The position numbers and the translations under genes were made by a program. Positions 1-10,523 of a DNA stretch of 64,000 nt are shown here, piece after piece; the stretch's first letter is position 1, and each line of letters begins with the position of its first letter. Below the pieces are notes generated by a model, which saw only the letters and a program-made list of their open reading frames with translations, ran no database searches and was not told the origin of the DNA. Origin of the DNA: Thozetella sp. PMI_491 (taxonomy: Eukaryota > Ascomycota > Sordariomycetes > Chaetosphaeriales > Chaetosphaeriaceae); the NCBI GenBank assembly GCA_021432635.1, contig MU270015.1:1411762-1475761 (forward strand), given 5' to 3'.

Positions 1-1217
1 TCGTGTCAGAGATGAAATCCGTCCGTCCGATTGCAAGGTCATACCTGTCATTGGTCATCATATACGTCAAAGATGGACTAAGCTGCCCACCTGACTTCCT
101 ATGATCCGGGCGTTTCTTTGTTGTAGTCCCGTAAGAAAGTGGCATTCGGGTTGTCTTTTCCATCACAAGGGCGTTCAAGAGAACTACTGTGGACATTTCG
201 AGTTTCACATGGGTGGTCCAGCGTAGCAAATTAGCCATCACAGTCTCCGCCAGTAGGCATGCACCTAGGGAGACTACTGAGACCCACGCCTCACCATCGC
301 CTATCGCATTGCTCTCTAGGCTTCGAAGCAGCCTATACAAGAAGGCTCGAGTGGCGACGTCGAAAAATTCATCAAGGAACACAAGCAGCCATTGTCGAGT
401 CAGTCGAGAAAAGAGGGTTTGCACAAGCTGCCTCCATAACCTCGTCTTTCCGCCCCTGGTCAGGAATCGCTCTTTTAAGTATCGTACACGTTGCGAGCGA
501 GGAACGGGCGGCACATCTCCCAAACTTATTGTGGTAGATACCGCAGGTCCCGTTTGGTGGAAGGGGCTCCAGGAGAAGGAGAAGGTCTCGAGCACGGAGG
601 CCCCATTCTCTCGGTCAACTTGCTGTCCGCGGTAAAATACCGCTGGCCGCCGTGGAAGCAGAGAGAAGCCTAGAAGCACCGCAAGCGCACCATAGACTTG
701 GATCCATGGCAACTGGTGGCCGGGACGTTGAAGAGGCGACTTTTCAAGCACAATCAAGGCTAAGAGTAGTGTAGCAGAGATGGTGCCATTAGTACACAAT
801 TGACGAGCGTGACGATGGTCAGCCTCGAATGTGATTGCTGTAGCTTGGATGGAAACGAGTGCCTGTGGTGATATATCAGCGACTAAGCGCAGAAACTAGC
901 ACTTGATTCGGTAGAGAGCAAACCGTAATTGCCACGAAGGGCAAGCACGCGAACCACGCGCGCCCGGCTGAAGAGGTCAAAAACGAAGTCTCGAGGATGG
1001 CTGTAGATAAACCTAGGGCGGCGCCTGTGTTTAAAAGCAGTTTACTTGGCGTGATACGCGAAAAGGCAGACTCCGATTCTGTGGAGGCCACGCCGTCTTC
1101 GTCTTCGTAGGGGCCATCGGGAGGCGATTGGGTCCCGACGAGGATTCTAGCCAGCCCTTGGATCGTAAGGCTCGCCACAATCCCCAAGACCGCAGCCTCA
1201 GCATGATCAAGTGCCAT
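1..1217 (-). CDS. ABC-C (MRP-type) multidrug transporter, N-terminal part, cut by window edge
   Basis: Partial gene running off the left edge. Exon 1 is 903..1217 (105 codons) and exon 2 is 1..862, still open at base 1, joined by a 40-nt phase-0 intron (863..902). The spliced product has hydrophobic helices near residues 8-27 and 75-100. A linker follows with SVLETFSFSWSPF, then the start of the first transmembrane domain, where the segment from WTTHVKLEM to VMEKTTRMPLS matches the ABC-C pattern in which an H-x-K-LE/QL-N-AL run precedes the first cytoplasmic loop. Both nucleotide-binding domains must lie beyond the window. ABC-C proteins export conjugates and xenobiotics at the plasma or vacuolar membrane. 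The frame is also open upstream of the chosen ATG, so an extra 5' exon is possible. The family call is by homology memory; the intron and frame are seen directly. Confidence 0.75.
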
Positions 1218-1825
1218 GGCCCATTGTTGAAGAATGCGGTAGGGCGGAGGACAGGTTGTTCGGATGCTGCTAAGAGTTCGTTTAATGAAAGATGGCGCTT
1301 AGCCTAAAAGATGACACAGCAGCCCGGTGCTGATAGATAATGGGTGCTTGCATTTTTTAGGCCAATAAGCGGCGTCAAATTTGCCAGGGGCCAAATTTTT
1401 GCAAAGCGTGGCGTTTCAATAGCTTACGTGCTACGGAGTACTTCGTCCAAAAGATAGTGCCGACCTGCAGCCAATGATCACGTTCAGTCACGTTCAAATA
1501 TTGGACTTTTGACCCGCGAAAATGATGAGGGAGTGGAAGTTAAATTAGGTGCACGAACTACCTAAGGTACCAAACTAGCTGTAGAGCATAGGTTGTAGGA
1601 CTAGAAGACATCCGGAACACGATATGCTACCCTCGAAATCGAGATGCCGACCGGACCTTGCGGTGGGGTTACGAGATGTCGTTGGCTTGTTGGCTCGTTG
1701 GCGTCCAAATTACCGCGCCCAAGCACCAGGGAGTTCAGCGTCAAGCCAGAGAGGAAGATTATGTTGGCAGAGCGAAGAATTGCCTTTCTAGACTAAGCCT
1801 ATAGCTTAGAAAGCCCGTCTTCTAA
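1218..1825. other. Intergenic gap
   Basis: Region between the ABC transporter start and the cupin relic. No reading frame with recognisable protein similarity was seen on either strand. It presumably holds the transporter promoter. Confidence 0.6.
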
Positions 1826-2259
1826 TCATCCTAGTATCGGGTCGAGCTTAGGTGGTGGAACACCCCGGACCCTGGCAAATCCCGCCTCACCCTCGCCGCC
1901 GACAGCGACATCCCACCCACCACCTTCTTTCAAGTATGATCCCGTCATAGTGAACCCAGAACGCTTAATGCTGTCACGGCTGATCGATTGTCGGCTGGAA
2001 GGCCGTGCCCGTTGCCTGGCATGTGGAATTTGAAGCACTTATTCGGTTTAGTGTCGAAGGCTTTATGTGCTACGCCGGCATGGATAACGAAGCCATCGCT
2101 CGGAGAGGCTTGCATCTCAATCCCGCCTTGTTCTCTTCCATTCGTTTCGAGAAGGTCATCAAACTCGGTCTCATTGAAATCAACATTAGCAGATATAAAC
2201 CCACGATAGTGCAACAATGGATATTGTGACCTAGGAATGAGCGCAGCGGCTGGTAGCAA
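1826..2259 (-). pseudogene. Decayed fungal cupin-family gene
   Basis: Two overlapping minus-strand frames together carry the hallmarks of a small cupin-fold protein of the YjlB-like type. The first has an N-terminal LIPRSQYPLLHYRG and the barrel motif FVIHAGVAHKAFDTKPN (normally F/VIPAGVAHK). The second continues with RSGFTMTGSYLKEGG, WDVAVGGEGE and a final PPPKLDPILG, the usual C-terminus. The switch between frames near 1960-1975 shows a frameshift. The central piece that normally carries the metal-binding histidines is missing between the N-terminal tag and the FVIHAG strand, so an internal deletion is also likely. The family normally has about 200 residues in one frame. Part of the loss could be an unrecognised intron, but the frame switch inside the conserved C-terminal block argues for a dead gene. 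Confidence 0.65.
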
Positions 2260-2281
2260 GTATTTCTAAACTTCGCCTTTT

Positions 2282-2295
2282 GGGGGGGGGGGGGG
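2282..2295. repeat. Homopolymer G tract (14 G)
   Basis: Uninterrupted run of 14 G just upstream of the cupin relic. Read directly; the exact length may be affected by sequencing slippage. Confidence 0.8.
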
Positions 2296-2825
2296 TTGGG
2301 AATAGCATAAGCACCGAGCTATCAAGGATGATTCATCAAAAGCGATCGGCCAATCCGGAGAAAGTGGATTGAGGAGCAAATGCATGTAGACGGCCATCTG
2401 CCTCAGTGCTTGGTGAAGGCGAAATTATCTGCACAGCGGGGTTGGACTGTATGGTATCATAGGTGGGCCAGCTAACGCAGGTATGTCTCACAGTCTCCAA
2501 CATAGCCGACAGTAGCCGGGAGTGCGTGTTCCTAGAGAGTTTAGAGGCCGAGTACTATAGAGAATAATAGTGCGGGATGAGACCACGCTGTCCTCCCGAC
2601 TCGCTCAGTGTCCTGCCGATTTTATCACTTGGAGTTGGGCGTCAGCTCGCCACTAGGCCACTTGGCAGCCAAGGGACGAAACACAAACTAAATTAGGCTT
2701 CCAAGAGGCACTGCAGATATGTGGTGTATATATGTAAAGAAATGCTTCATAATGTTTGGTGGACGAGACTTTAGTGCCTTTTAGGTGCACTATATATGTA
2801 CAATGCAAAGCCCACGGTTTGTTGC

Positions 2826-4454
2826 TCACTCGTATACGTAGCAGAAAGGGCCATCGACCGAGCTAAGCAGGTCGCGGATCTTGTACACTTTGTCACCCAC
2901 AACCCCAAGATCCACGAGATCATCCAAGCTCTGCTGCTTCCCGCCGAAGCCCATCATGCTCGTACCGCCCTCCATTTGCATCATGCGGTTCTTATAATCC
3001 TGGCTCTGCCAGATGACCCATGTTCGGTCTATCATTGCGTGGTGGATCCAAAATGATGGCTCATTCGGTGAGATATAGAAGTCACCGCCGGGGTCGCCGG
3101 AGACAGTGAAGTGGCCGACGCCGTGTATTCCCGAACCTCCTTGCATGTAGTTTTGGAAATCGAGGACCTTGGTGAAGGACGTGATGAAAGTCGCGATATC
3201 GCTCGTCTTCCCGTACTGCATACCAAGAGTGTTGGTAATATCGCGACGGAGACATCGAGGGTTGGCACCATAGCCGTTGCTCATCGAGTTTCGGGGTGGA
3301 GAGGGTGTGGCTACCGGGGACATTGGGCCAAGGTAGATAGTCATGCTGGTTGTGGTTAGCCTCTCATCCCCTTCCAAGTCCGGCAAATCTGCTCAAACCA
3401 TCGAACGCAAACAGAACAGAGAATCCCGAAACTTACTTCTTGAAGGGGCCCGTAGCCACACATCCGCCTCCCGTCCTGCCGCCAGACCCCATGCCTCCAA
3501 AACCACCACCGAAGCCTCCGCCTGCATCGCCCATGCCAGGCATACCGCCACTCATGCCAGGCATACCACCGATCGTACCTCCCCAGCCACCAGCACCAGT
3601 GCCAGCCCCCGCGCCAGTGCCCGCGCCAGTCCCCCCTGCTCCACTAGTACCTCCTGGTCGGCCTGTGCCGCCGTTGCCGCCAGGTCTCGCTGTGCTAGTT
3701 GCACGGCTTGAACTAGTAGTCCTTGCTCTACCACTACTGGTAGAAGTTGAAGCAAGGGGCTGTAGATTCGCGTGTTGGACTGAGGGGACACCATTGCCAC
3801 CAAGGCTTGTATCACTACCATCAAAGATGGGAGAAGAGAGTGGATCTTTAGCCCATCGTCCGTAGTCCCAATACTATACGCACAAATATTTAGAATCACT
3901 TGTAGAAGATAGAAAGAGGCGAGACATACCGGAAGAGCGCCTTTGTACCCGCACTCCTTTCTCAGCACGTTCTCCCATGACCAAATATAATACCGATGCC
4001 ATGAGAGGAAGTTTCCCTGTTTGCTGTCAGAACTTGGTCCTGATGTCAGTTATATATCCTGTAGTCCAATACTTACGGTATTGTGTATCGTCAAAGTCTG
4101 GTTCATGTGGACGACAACGAAATCATCATAGCGAGATTTCGCACCCGGAAACTGTTTCGGATCAAGCTTAGAAGGGGCTTTGAGGAGACAGAGGACAGCA
4201 TCGATATACGCTCGGCGCTCTGGCTTCGATATGTCGCCCCTAGTAATACATTTTAGTACACAAATGGGGAGAGATTGACAGGGGAGTGTGTACCATTCTT
4301 TCCTGATACTCAGCTTATCTTTGGTGCATGTCTTTGATCCGCTGGCTATATAATCGTTGATCTGAAGCCTACCCTTAGCTTCCAGGTCGTTAACGGCATC
4401 GCCAGCAACGAGAATGGCCAACGCCGTCGCCCAGACGAGTCCCAGAAGTTTCAT
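2826..4454 (-). CDS. Secreted tyrosinase / catechol oxidase-type copper enzyme with Gly-rich insert
   Basis: Five exons: 4294..4454, 4077..4239, 3930..4016, 3437..3873, 2826..3345 (complement). The product is 455 residues. Residues 1-20 form a signal peptide. The CuA site has His98 and His106 (HMNQTLTIH) and His115 (FLSWHRYYIW). The CuB site has His357 and His361 (HGVGH) plus the FWIHH pair at 384-385 followed by AMIDR. The type-3 di-copper centre is therefore complete and the enzyme should oxidise phenols or catechols outside the cell. No long C-terminal pro-domain is present, so it belongs to the short fungal tyrosinase/catechol oxidase group. Between CuA and CuB, residues about 175-275 are a Ser/Thr then Gly-rich low-complexity stretch (repeats of TGAGAG and GGMPGM type) ending at the conserved GGGCV.TGPFKNMT. 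Such a long insert is not usual at this point. All four introns keep frame and restore family motifs. Confidence 0.9.
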
Positions 4455-5888
4455 CGTGGCGTTGAAATGCTTGATGGGGATCTGGATACCTAGGGCCTTG
4501 ACAAGCCCGGTAAAAGTTGAAAGGCGGCCAAGCGATAAAATACTTCAACGCGATTCTTCTGCATGCTCGTGGCATACAGCACATTATTGGAAGACATATT
4601 GCCTCGCCTGGGTACTATGGACGTGGCAAGGCCAGGTGAGAGAATTTTCATCTATCGGCTGAAGGCGCAAATCTATTCTCACTGGTGAGGACGGCGCATT
4701 TCGACTTCATTGGTTGTTGCTGCCGGTCGGCACGATGGAATAGACAAATAGTGAACACGGCCTATACTATCAATGTATTTGACCAAGTACTTATTTATCA
4801 GGTGACGCCGGTCCCTCGGATCACGGAATCTGTTTCACTGCTTAACCGACGCACCCCGCAAAATCGCTGCCGTGTCGGCCCCGCAAAATGCAAAAATAGA
4901 ATACAACCGGCAGCAGAAACCCTGCCGAGCCCCATGGGGTTGCTGGACCGATCCGTAGGTGTAATTAGGAGACAGTCGGCTTGGGTGCCGAGAAAATATT
5001 CCTATTAGTCAAAGGAAGAGGGTAAATAGAAGGCTCCTAGCGAGCTCGCCCAGGTTTTCGCTACTGCCGCTCGCTAAGAGAATACCTACCCGACAGCTCG
5101 TTCGAAGCGGCTTCCCCGTCTTGTTGCCCCACCCCCCCTTTTCTTTTCTCGGCTGACCCAAGACGGTCGCACTAGAGTAGGAAACGCGATGAGTTATGAG
5201 GACATGTAAGATATGTGCGAGTGGAAACCTTGTATCTCCATAGCCCTCGATCGGTGGTTGTTCGCCTATGACATCTAACGCGTCAGCAAGACGGCATCTC
5301 ACCGTAAAACTCCCGAATTGCAGGAGCGAGACCATCGCGTGGTAGTCGAGTTAGCGGCGGCGAAGTATCCGCTTAAATCATCCGGGTTAACTGTCACAGT
5401 TACGTGGGCGACCTCTACAAGTGTCTGCGCAACGTCTTCGACAGGCATCTAGTCAAATTACGGAAAAGAGGGGCCTACGCTATTGGTAGGACTCCGAGAT
5501 AGGTAGGCCGAGCTCCGAATGGCTCGATATCCACTCCTGCGTGCGAGCTCCGTTGATCATTTGCCTCTCGCGGCCCGGCAATCAGCCCAACACCCACGAT
5601 CGCACAAGGTACTGTACTGTACTTCTGACCTTTCAGCCGCTTTTTCCAAGATGAAGCTGCTACAAACTTCGACCGCCCATAACCATCAACTTGCATTGCA
5701 AAATCATTTAGCGGCTGCTCCGGTGCCGGTTCATGGCCTTTCCACACCTGGTAGATATAATTAATATGGGCGTCCTCTTGACTCCCGCGGCACTGAAGCC
5801 CACCAGATGCTGCACCCCCTAGGTTTGCGATTCGAAAGAAAACACGGATAGGTTGAAGTTGACGGCCCATTAGTTGTAAATGATGCGG
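4455..5888. other. Gene-poor gap
   Basis: About 1.4 kb between the tyrosinase start and the chimeric fragment. Several open frames of 80-140 codons exist on both strands (for example 5475..5891 minus), but none carries a recognisable motif and they overlap each other in different frames. The part next to 4454 should contain the tyrosinase promoter. Confidence 0.5.
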
Positions 5889-5980
5889 CACTGTCTCTTC
5901 CGATTCTTCAGTGAGGTGAGATGGTACATATCACAATCGCGTGCTTGATATCATGTGCTTGTCTCATTTTGCGGAACTAA
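5889..5980 (+). repeat. Duplicated fragment of the neighbouring C6 regulator gene
   Basis: Bases 5889..5921 are identical to 8413..8445, the end of exon 2 and the 5' splice site of the C6 regulator. The following bases to about 5980 stay clearly similar to that gene's intron 2, up to the shared GCGGAACTA next to the acceptor (8490..8498). It is a non-functional copy of an exon/intron boundary in the same orientation as its source, about 2.5 kb away. Confidence 0.85.
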
Positions 5981-5985
5981 ATCCC

Positions 5986-6053
5986 CAAGCTAGGCGAGAC
6001 CGTCATCATTTGCCCTGCAACCAGTGGGTACGGCGGCACAGACTTGCAAGTCG
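5986..6053 (+). pseudogene. Fragment of the neighbouring MDR reductase gene, inverted
   Basis: These 68 bases encode KLGETVIICPATSGYGG and match the nucleotide-binding region of the reductase gene on the opposite strand (about 6729..6800, encoding KPGETVIVCPATGGYGG). I count 8 mismatches in 68 positions by eye, most of them C-to-T or G-to-A relative to the intact gene. The fragment lies directly after the duplicated regulator fragment and on the plus strand, so it is inverted with respect to its source. No longer open frame continues it. Confidence 0.75.
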
Positions 6054-6218
6054 CACATACAACAAGTGGATCCCACTTAGCCTCTTCAAAAGTCTTCGTA
6101 TATGGGATTGGTGCCATATCCTGGTCCGACAAATAGCTATCAGTCGAATGCATGGTCAACGTGAGCATGCCGTACACGACCTTGGATGAACTGCGCCGAA
6201 GGAGGCGGAGTCTTCGCC

Positions 6219-7334
6219 TTAAAGTGTGAAAATCACATGCCTCCCAATGCCCATATATTCCGTTGCGGCATCAAGACAAGCCTTCCACTCCTCAAGTGGG
6301 AAGCATTTTGTGTCCACAAAGTTCTTCCCACGAGGGAATAGACCTCTTTCCAGCATCTTCATGAATAGCACGATGTCCTCTCGTTCGTACATCAATTTTC
6401 CTTTCAGAGAAATATTCCTGCCTGTCACAACAACAGGAACCATGGGATTCTCGTTAAACCCCATCATACTGACGCGCCCACCTCGTCGGAGGGACCGCAC
6501 AGCACTCCTCAGATGCGACGACTTTGATGCCCCTGGTGGAGTGAAATCCAACACAGCATCAATGGTACCTAAACTTTGCAGGGCTGCTGCGTCTGCCATC
6601 TCATCCCCAGTCATCTTCACTATGCTGATGTTTGCGTTTGGTGAGCCGGACAGAACATGGCTCTTGAGCCTGGAGAGCGATTCTTCGTTACGGCCCATAG
6701 CGATCACCCGTGCGCCCATGGCGATGGCGACTTGCACGCCTGCGCCGCCGTAGCCGCCGGTTGCAGGGCAAACGATGACGGTCTCGCCTGGCTTGAGGTC
6801 GATGTCCCGGAGACCACCGAACGGGACAAGCAGGTACCACAGGTACATAAGGTCATGAATGGAGTACCCGAGGCTGCCACACAATCTTATCTCGTCAAGA
6901 GCAAAGATATTCTCGAGGGGCGCCTTCGTGTACTCGGCGAAAGTACCGTCGCGCCACACTGAGTGACAGAGCTTCTTGCTGGCATCGGTCATGCCGTCGT
7001 GAATGGCCGTAAGGAATACCGAGTCTGGGTCGTCCCGCGCATGGATGACGCAGTCGACGAAGACGAGCTGCCCAACCTCCAAGACGGTCGCGTCGGGCCC
7101 TAGAGCAGCGATACGACCGATGGCACTGCAGCCACCAATCAACGGCTTCGGGAAGGAGTAGTGACGGTCACCGTTGTAGATTTCACGGTGATAAGACAAC
7201 AACCCGGCCACGTGGACGCGGATGACGGCCACCCCAAGGTCTGGCTGTGGAGTAGGGATCCTTTTGACCTCAAAACCGCCTTCGACGGTTTCGAGCACAA
7301 GGGCGCGGTGGTGAGTCGGGAGGTCGGATGTCAT
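6219..7334 (-). CDS. MDR-superfamily alcohol dehydrogenase / quinone-oxidoreductase-like protein
   Basis: Single-exon gene of 371 residues starting at the first in-frame ATG. The N-terminal GroES-like half (about residues 10-170) is followed by a Rossmann domain with KPGETVIVCPATGGYGGAGVQVA at about 195-220. The usual zinc-ligand motif GHE is replaced by GGCSAIGRI, so a catalytic zinc is unlikely. The protein is better seen as an NADPH-dependent reductase of the quinone oxidoreductase or enoyl reductase type than as a classical zinc alcohol dehydrogenase. It is divergent from the C6 regulator that starts 494 bases away, a common arrangement for a pathway-specific regulator and its target. The substrate cannot be told from sequence. 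Confidence 0.85.
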   Translation of the reverse strand: MTSDLPTHHRALVLETVEGGFEVKRIPTPQPDLGVAVIRVHVAGLLSYHREIYNGDRHYSFPKPLIGGCSAIGRIAALGPDATVLEVGQLVFVDCVIHARDDPDSVFLTAIHDGMTDASKKLCHSVWRDGTFAEYTKAPLENIFALDEIRLCGSLGYSIHDLMYLWYLLVPFGGLRDIDLKPGETVIVCPATGGYGGAGVQVAIAMGARVIAMGRNEESLSRLKSHVLSGSPNANISIVKMTGDEMADAAALQSLGTIDAVLDFTPPGASKSSHLRSAVRSLRRGGRVSMMGFNENPMVPVVVTGRNISLKGKLMYEREDIVLFMKMLERGLFPRGKNFVDTKCFPLEEWKACLDAATEYMGIGRHVIFTL

Positions 7335-7827
7335 GGTGACAAGGAGTATCACAAGATTACTGGAGAAGAGGTGGGGGAAAAGAGAATTAGATAGGCTGGG
7401 CTGATGATGTGTGACATGTGTCTGAGCCTGTATCCCAGCGCGTAGGCGTGAGACGAGAAGCCATCTTAAGTACGATGGCCAACTCTATATACGCCGGAGA
7501 TGAGCGGACATCTAGTCGATATTGTGCTTGTAATTCTCGGTAGCTAGTATCTAAGGGGAAGCCGAACTTTCGAGCTTTGGCCGCTCTACGGTACCTTTTG
7601 AGTCGAGCTCGGGGATGTTCGGTGATCCTTCACACAGGCAGAGGCGCTGAGTGAAGCAGTCCCAATCGGGCTAGGTAGGACTGGGCCTGTGTCAGTTTGG
7701 GCGAATCGGACGAAACGGAGATGTTCGGAGAAATTTAATGTGGGCCGGGCGCCTTTGTTCCTGGTCATAGACGTCTGGTCGGTAATCGATACCCGGGAGC
7801 TTCTTTTCAATCTGTTTACTGTAAAGA
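7335..7827. promoter_or_regulatory. Bidirectional promoter region between reductase and C6 regulator
   Basis: The 493 bases lie between two divergent start codons and so must hold both promoters. No protein frame is credible here. Specific binding sites were not identified. Confidence 0.5.
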
Positions 7828-10376
7828 ATGTCCGAGTCCGCCGAAAAGATGTCACCTTGCTCTAACCCCCCGGATGCAAGCCAACGCGCCAGCCGGTCAA
7901 CCGGCGGCAACTCGAACGCTGGAGCCGACAAGAGGAAAGATCGGAAAAGACGCGCTCGGCTGAGTTGTGGGGAGTGCAGGATGAAGAAGGCAACTGTCTA
8001 CCAATTGGAGTGCCGTCTGATTGAATCGAGATGAACCAACTAACCGACCTAAATGTAGCTATCATGTGATCGATGCCTGCCTTGCCAAAGATGCATAAGG
8101 GCGGGGAGGCCAACGCTCTGTAGCTTTGAGACAGAAACGCATCAGCCACGACCCCTCATCAGCGAATCCGTCCAACAGCAAGCCCAGCTCCACAGTGAGC
8201 AGATCCAAGAACTCCGAGATGAAGTTGCTCAACTTCGAGAGGTGCTCGCCAAGGCTGGCTCAGGTGGCGATAACAACCGCAGTAGGGATACCGCGCCGAT
8301 CCGGGATCCTGTCCCAGACCATGGAGTCCAGGAAGATCATGGCCGCGGAGATATCGCCAAGGCGGAGCTCTCTAATCCAACTGAGAGGTCTCCACGCGGG
8401 TACTATGGTCATCACTGTCTCTTCCGATTCTTCAGTGAGGTGAGACGCTCTTTATCACGTGCTTAATGTAATGTGCTGGTCTGATTTTTGCGGAACTAGA
8501 TTCCACAACTCTTCCCGTCTATCAAAGAAATTTACGATGAATCAGTAAAACCCCTCGGGTTCCAGTTCAGGAAGAATAAGCTAGCAAGGAAAGACTGGAA
8601 ATCCGCCGCCTCTGTTCCTGACTACGGGCACTTGGATGCTCTGCTCCCCTCCCGAGCTGAATGTGACGCCCTGGTCTCCTTCTATATTGACCATTTCGAA
8701 CATGTTCATCGAATCCTCCATATACCGACCTTCAGAAGAGCATATTCCCTATTTTGGACGTCTGGACACACTCACCATCCCGCTACAACCGTTCTCATTC
8801 TAGCGATCATGTCTATATCTGGTGCATCTGCGGGTGCGAGCGATCCTACATACTTCTCACTTCGCAGTCAGAACAAGCCGACGCAGTGGATCTCCGCATG
8901 TGACGTCTGGCTAAGAACTAGCAGCTTGAAGTATCGTAATCTCGTGCATTATCAGGTTTCCTGTCTCGTTTACATCGCAAAGAGAATGCACATGATTGAC
9001 AAGAAGAACTTTTGGAGCGAGACAGGCGCATTAGTCCAGAGCGCCATGATCGATGACCTACAGCGCGATCCATCTCCAGAACTCGACAGCCCGTATACCA
9101 TCGAAATGAAGCGACGGATCTGGACCACCATTCGAGAGTTGGCACTTCAGAACTCGTTCGAGTACGGGCTCCCCAGCCTCCTACACAGTATTGACTCCGA
9201 TGTTCTCCCTCCCGCAAATATAGATGACGAATCATTCGACCAAATCTCCGCAGAACTTCCCGCGGCAAAATCCTCGAATCACTACACTTCCACATCTTAT
9301 CAATGCGCTAGCTCTAGTAGCTGGGCACTGCGTCTCGAGATATCTCGACGTCTGTTTAGCCGTGGGTTGACTAAGGCGACCGGTTATGAAGATGCCCTCC
9401 AGTATACTCATCGAATCACGCAAGCGATAGATCTTCTCCCTTCCTGGGATGCCGACGAGAACGGTATTGAGGCGCCCCCAAAAGCGCGGCAGTTGGCCCA
9501 TGTATTCCTGCGCTTTCAGTTGATGGAATGCATCCTGGCTCTTCACCGGCCATATCTTAAGGGAAGCGGGGCTAGGTTTCGGCTTTCGGAAAACATCGTT
9601 TACCAAACCTCTCTCGACATACTTCACTTGAATCTAAAGTTAGGCGCGCTTGGGATTCAAAGTCCGGTCTTGATCCGTGAGGATCTCTTATTAGCTTCCC
9701 TAAATCTCGCCCACATTACTATGCTACATCCTAGAGGTGGGTGCTTCCTCACCTTTTCCTGCAGAGGCGCACGATACCTATGTAATGTAGAGCTGTGCCA
9801 CTCTACTTTTCTCAATATTTGTTTCCGAGAGAGACTGACGCCTGGAGTAGAGTCGACTACCATAATAATGACAAACTCAGGAACCACCTTGGATCTTCTA
9901 CATCAGTGTCTTCCTTTCATGGAGGATGTATATCTACGTCTCGTACACAGCAAACCTTGGTGTTTAATGACAATGTGTGCGATTGTTATGATACTCGAGA
10001 TCTATCTCGGCAAGGAGACTCGTCCGGTAGCTAAGGCACTTTACTCGCAATTGCTCTTGGGTGTGTGCCGCAAGCAAGTAGAGAGACAGAATATTTCGGC
10101 TCTTGATTCACAGAACCCGACTTCCCAAGACCCTGGAGTTCAAGTTCAAGTAAGTATTTAACTGCCTTCCAAAACTATTCCCTAAGCTTACGTATTGAAT
10201 TAGACACTAGCTAGTGGCCTACCAACCTCTACAGGTGACATTGACACGCTCCTCCCGGACTCATGGGGGCCGTATCTCAATGACTTTGACGTGAGCCGCC
10301 CGCGTTCTCATCTAAATATAATATTTACTGATGCTATTGCTAGTTTTGTATCAATCCATTTGAGCTTGACGTATAG
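7828..10376 (+). CDS. Zn2Cys6 transcription factor with fungal-specific TF domain
   Basis: Five exons: 7828..7989, 8059..8439, 8500..10149, 10204..10290, 10344..10376, giving 770 residues. The zinc cluster is split by intron 1. SCGECRMKK comes from exon 1 and LSCDRCLPCQRCIRAGRPTLC from exon 2, giving the canonical C-x2-C-x6-C-x5-C-x2-C-x8-C spacing. A short leucine-containing helix (EQIQELRDEVAQLREVL) follows as a dimerisation element. The fungal TF domain begins near HCLFRFFSEIPQLFPSIKEI and continues through HFEHVHRILHIPTFRRAY. Correct cluster spacing needs a GC..AG intron (7990..8058). The last exons end in ...FCINPFELDV. It is probably the nuclear regulator of the divergent reductase gene. 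The intron 2 region is the source of the repeat at 5889..5980. Confidence 0.9.
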
Positions 10377-10523
10377 CCCTTTAGTAAAAGAGCCAGTAAT
10401 AAAAGCCGGATGCAAGGGTTTGTGAGAGATTAAATACACACACTATTGTTGCGCTTTAACTAGATTCCTCAAGTGCCCAATTGTTTCGTATATAAATTAT
10501 GGCCTCAGAGTAAACATCTGCCG

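Noticed and set aside
189-673. Plus-strand frames at the left edge
   Set aside because: They oppose exon 2 of the ABC transporter, whose minus-strand frame has clear family motifs.
3350-3865. Pro/Ala-rich open frame on the plus strand
   Set aside because: It is the antisense of the Gly-rich part of tyrosinase; Gly codons read backwards give Pro and Ala.
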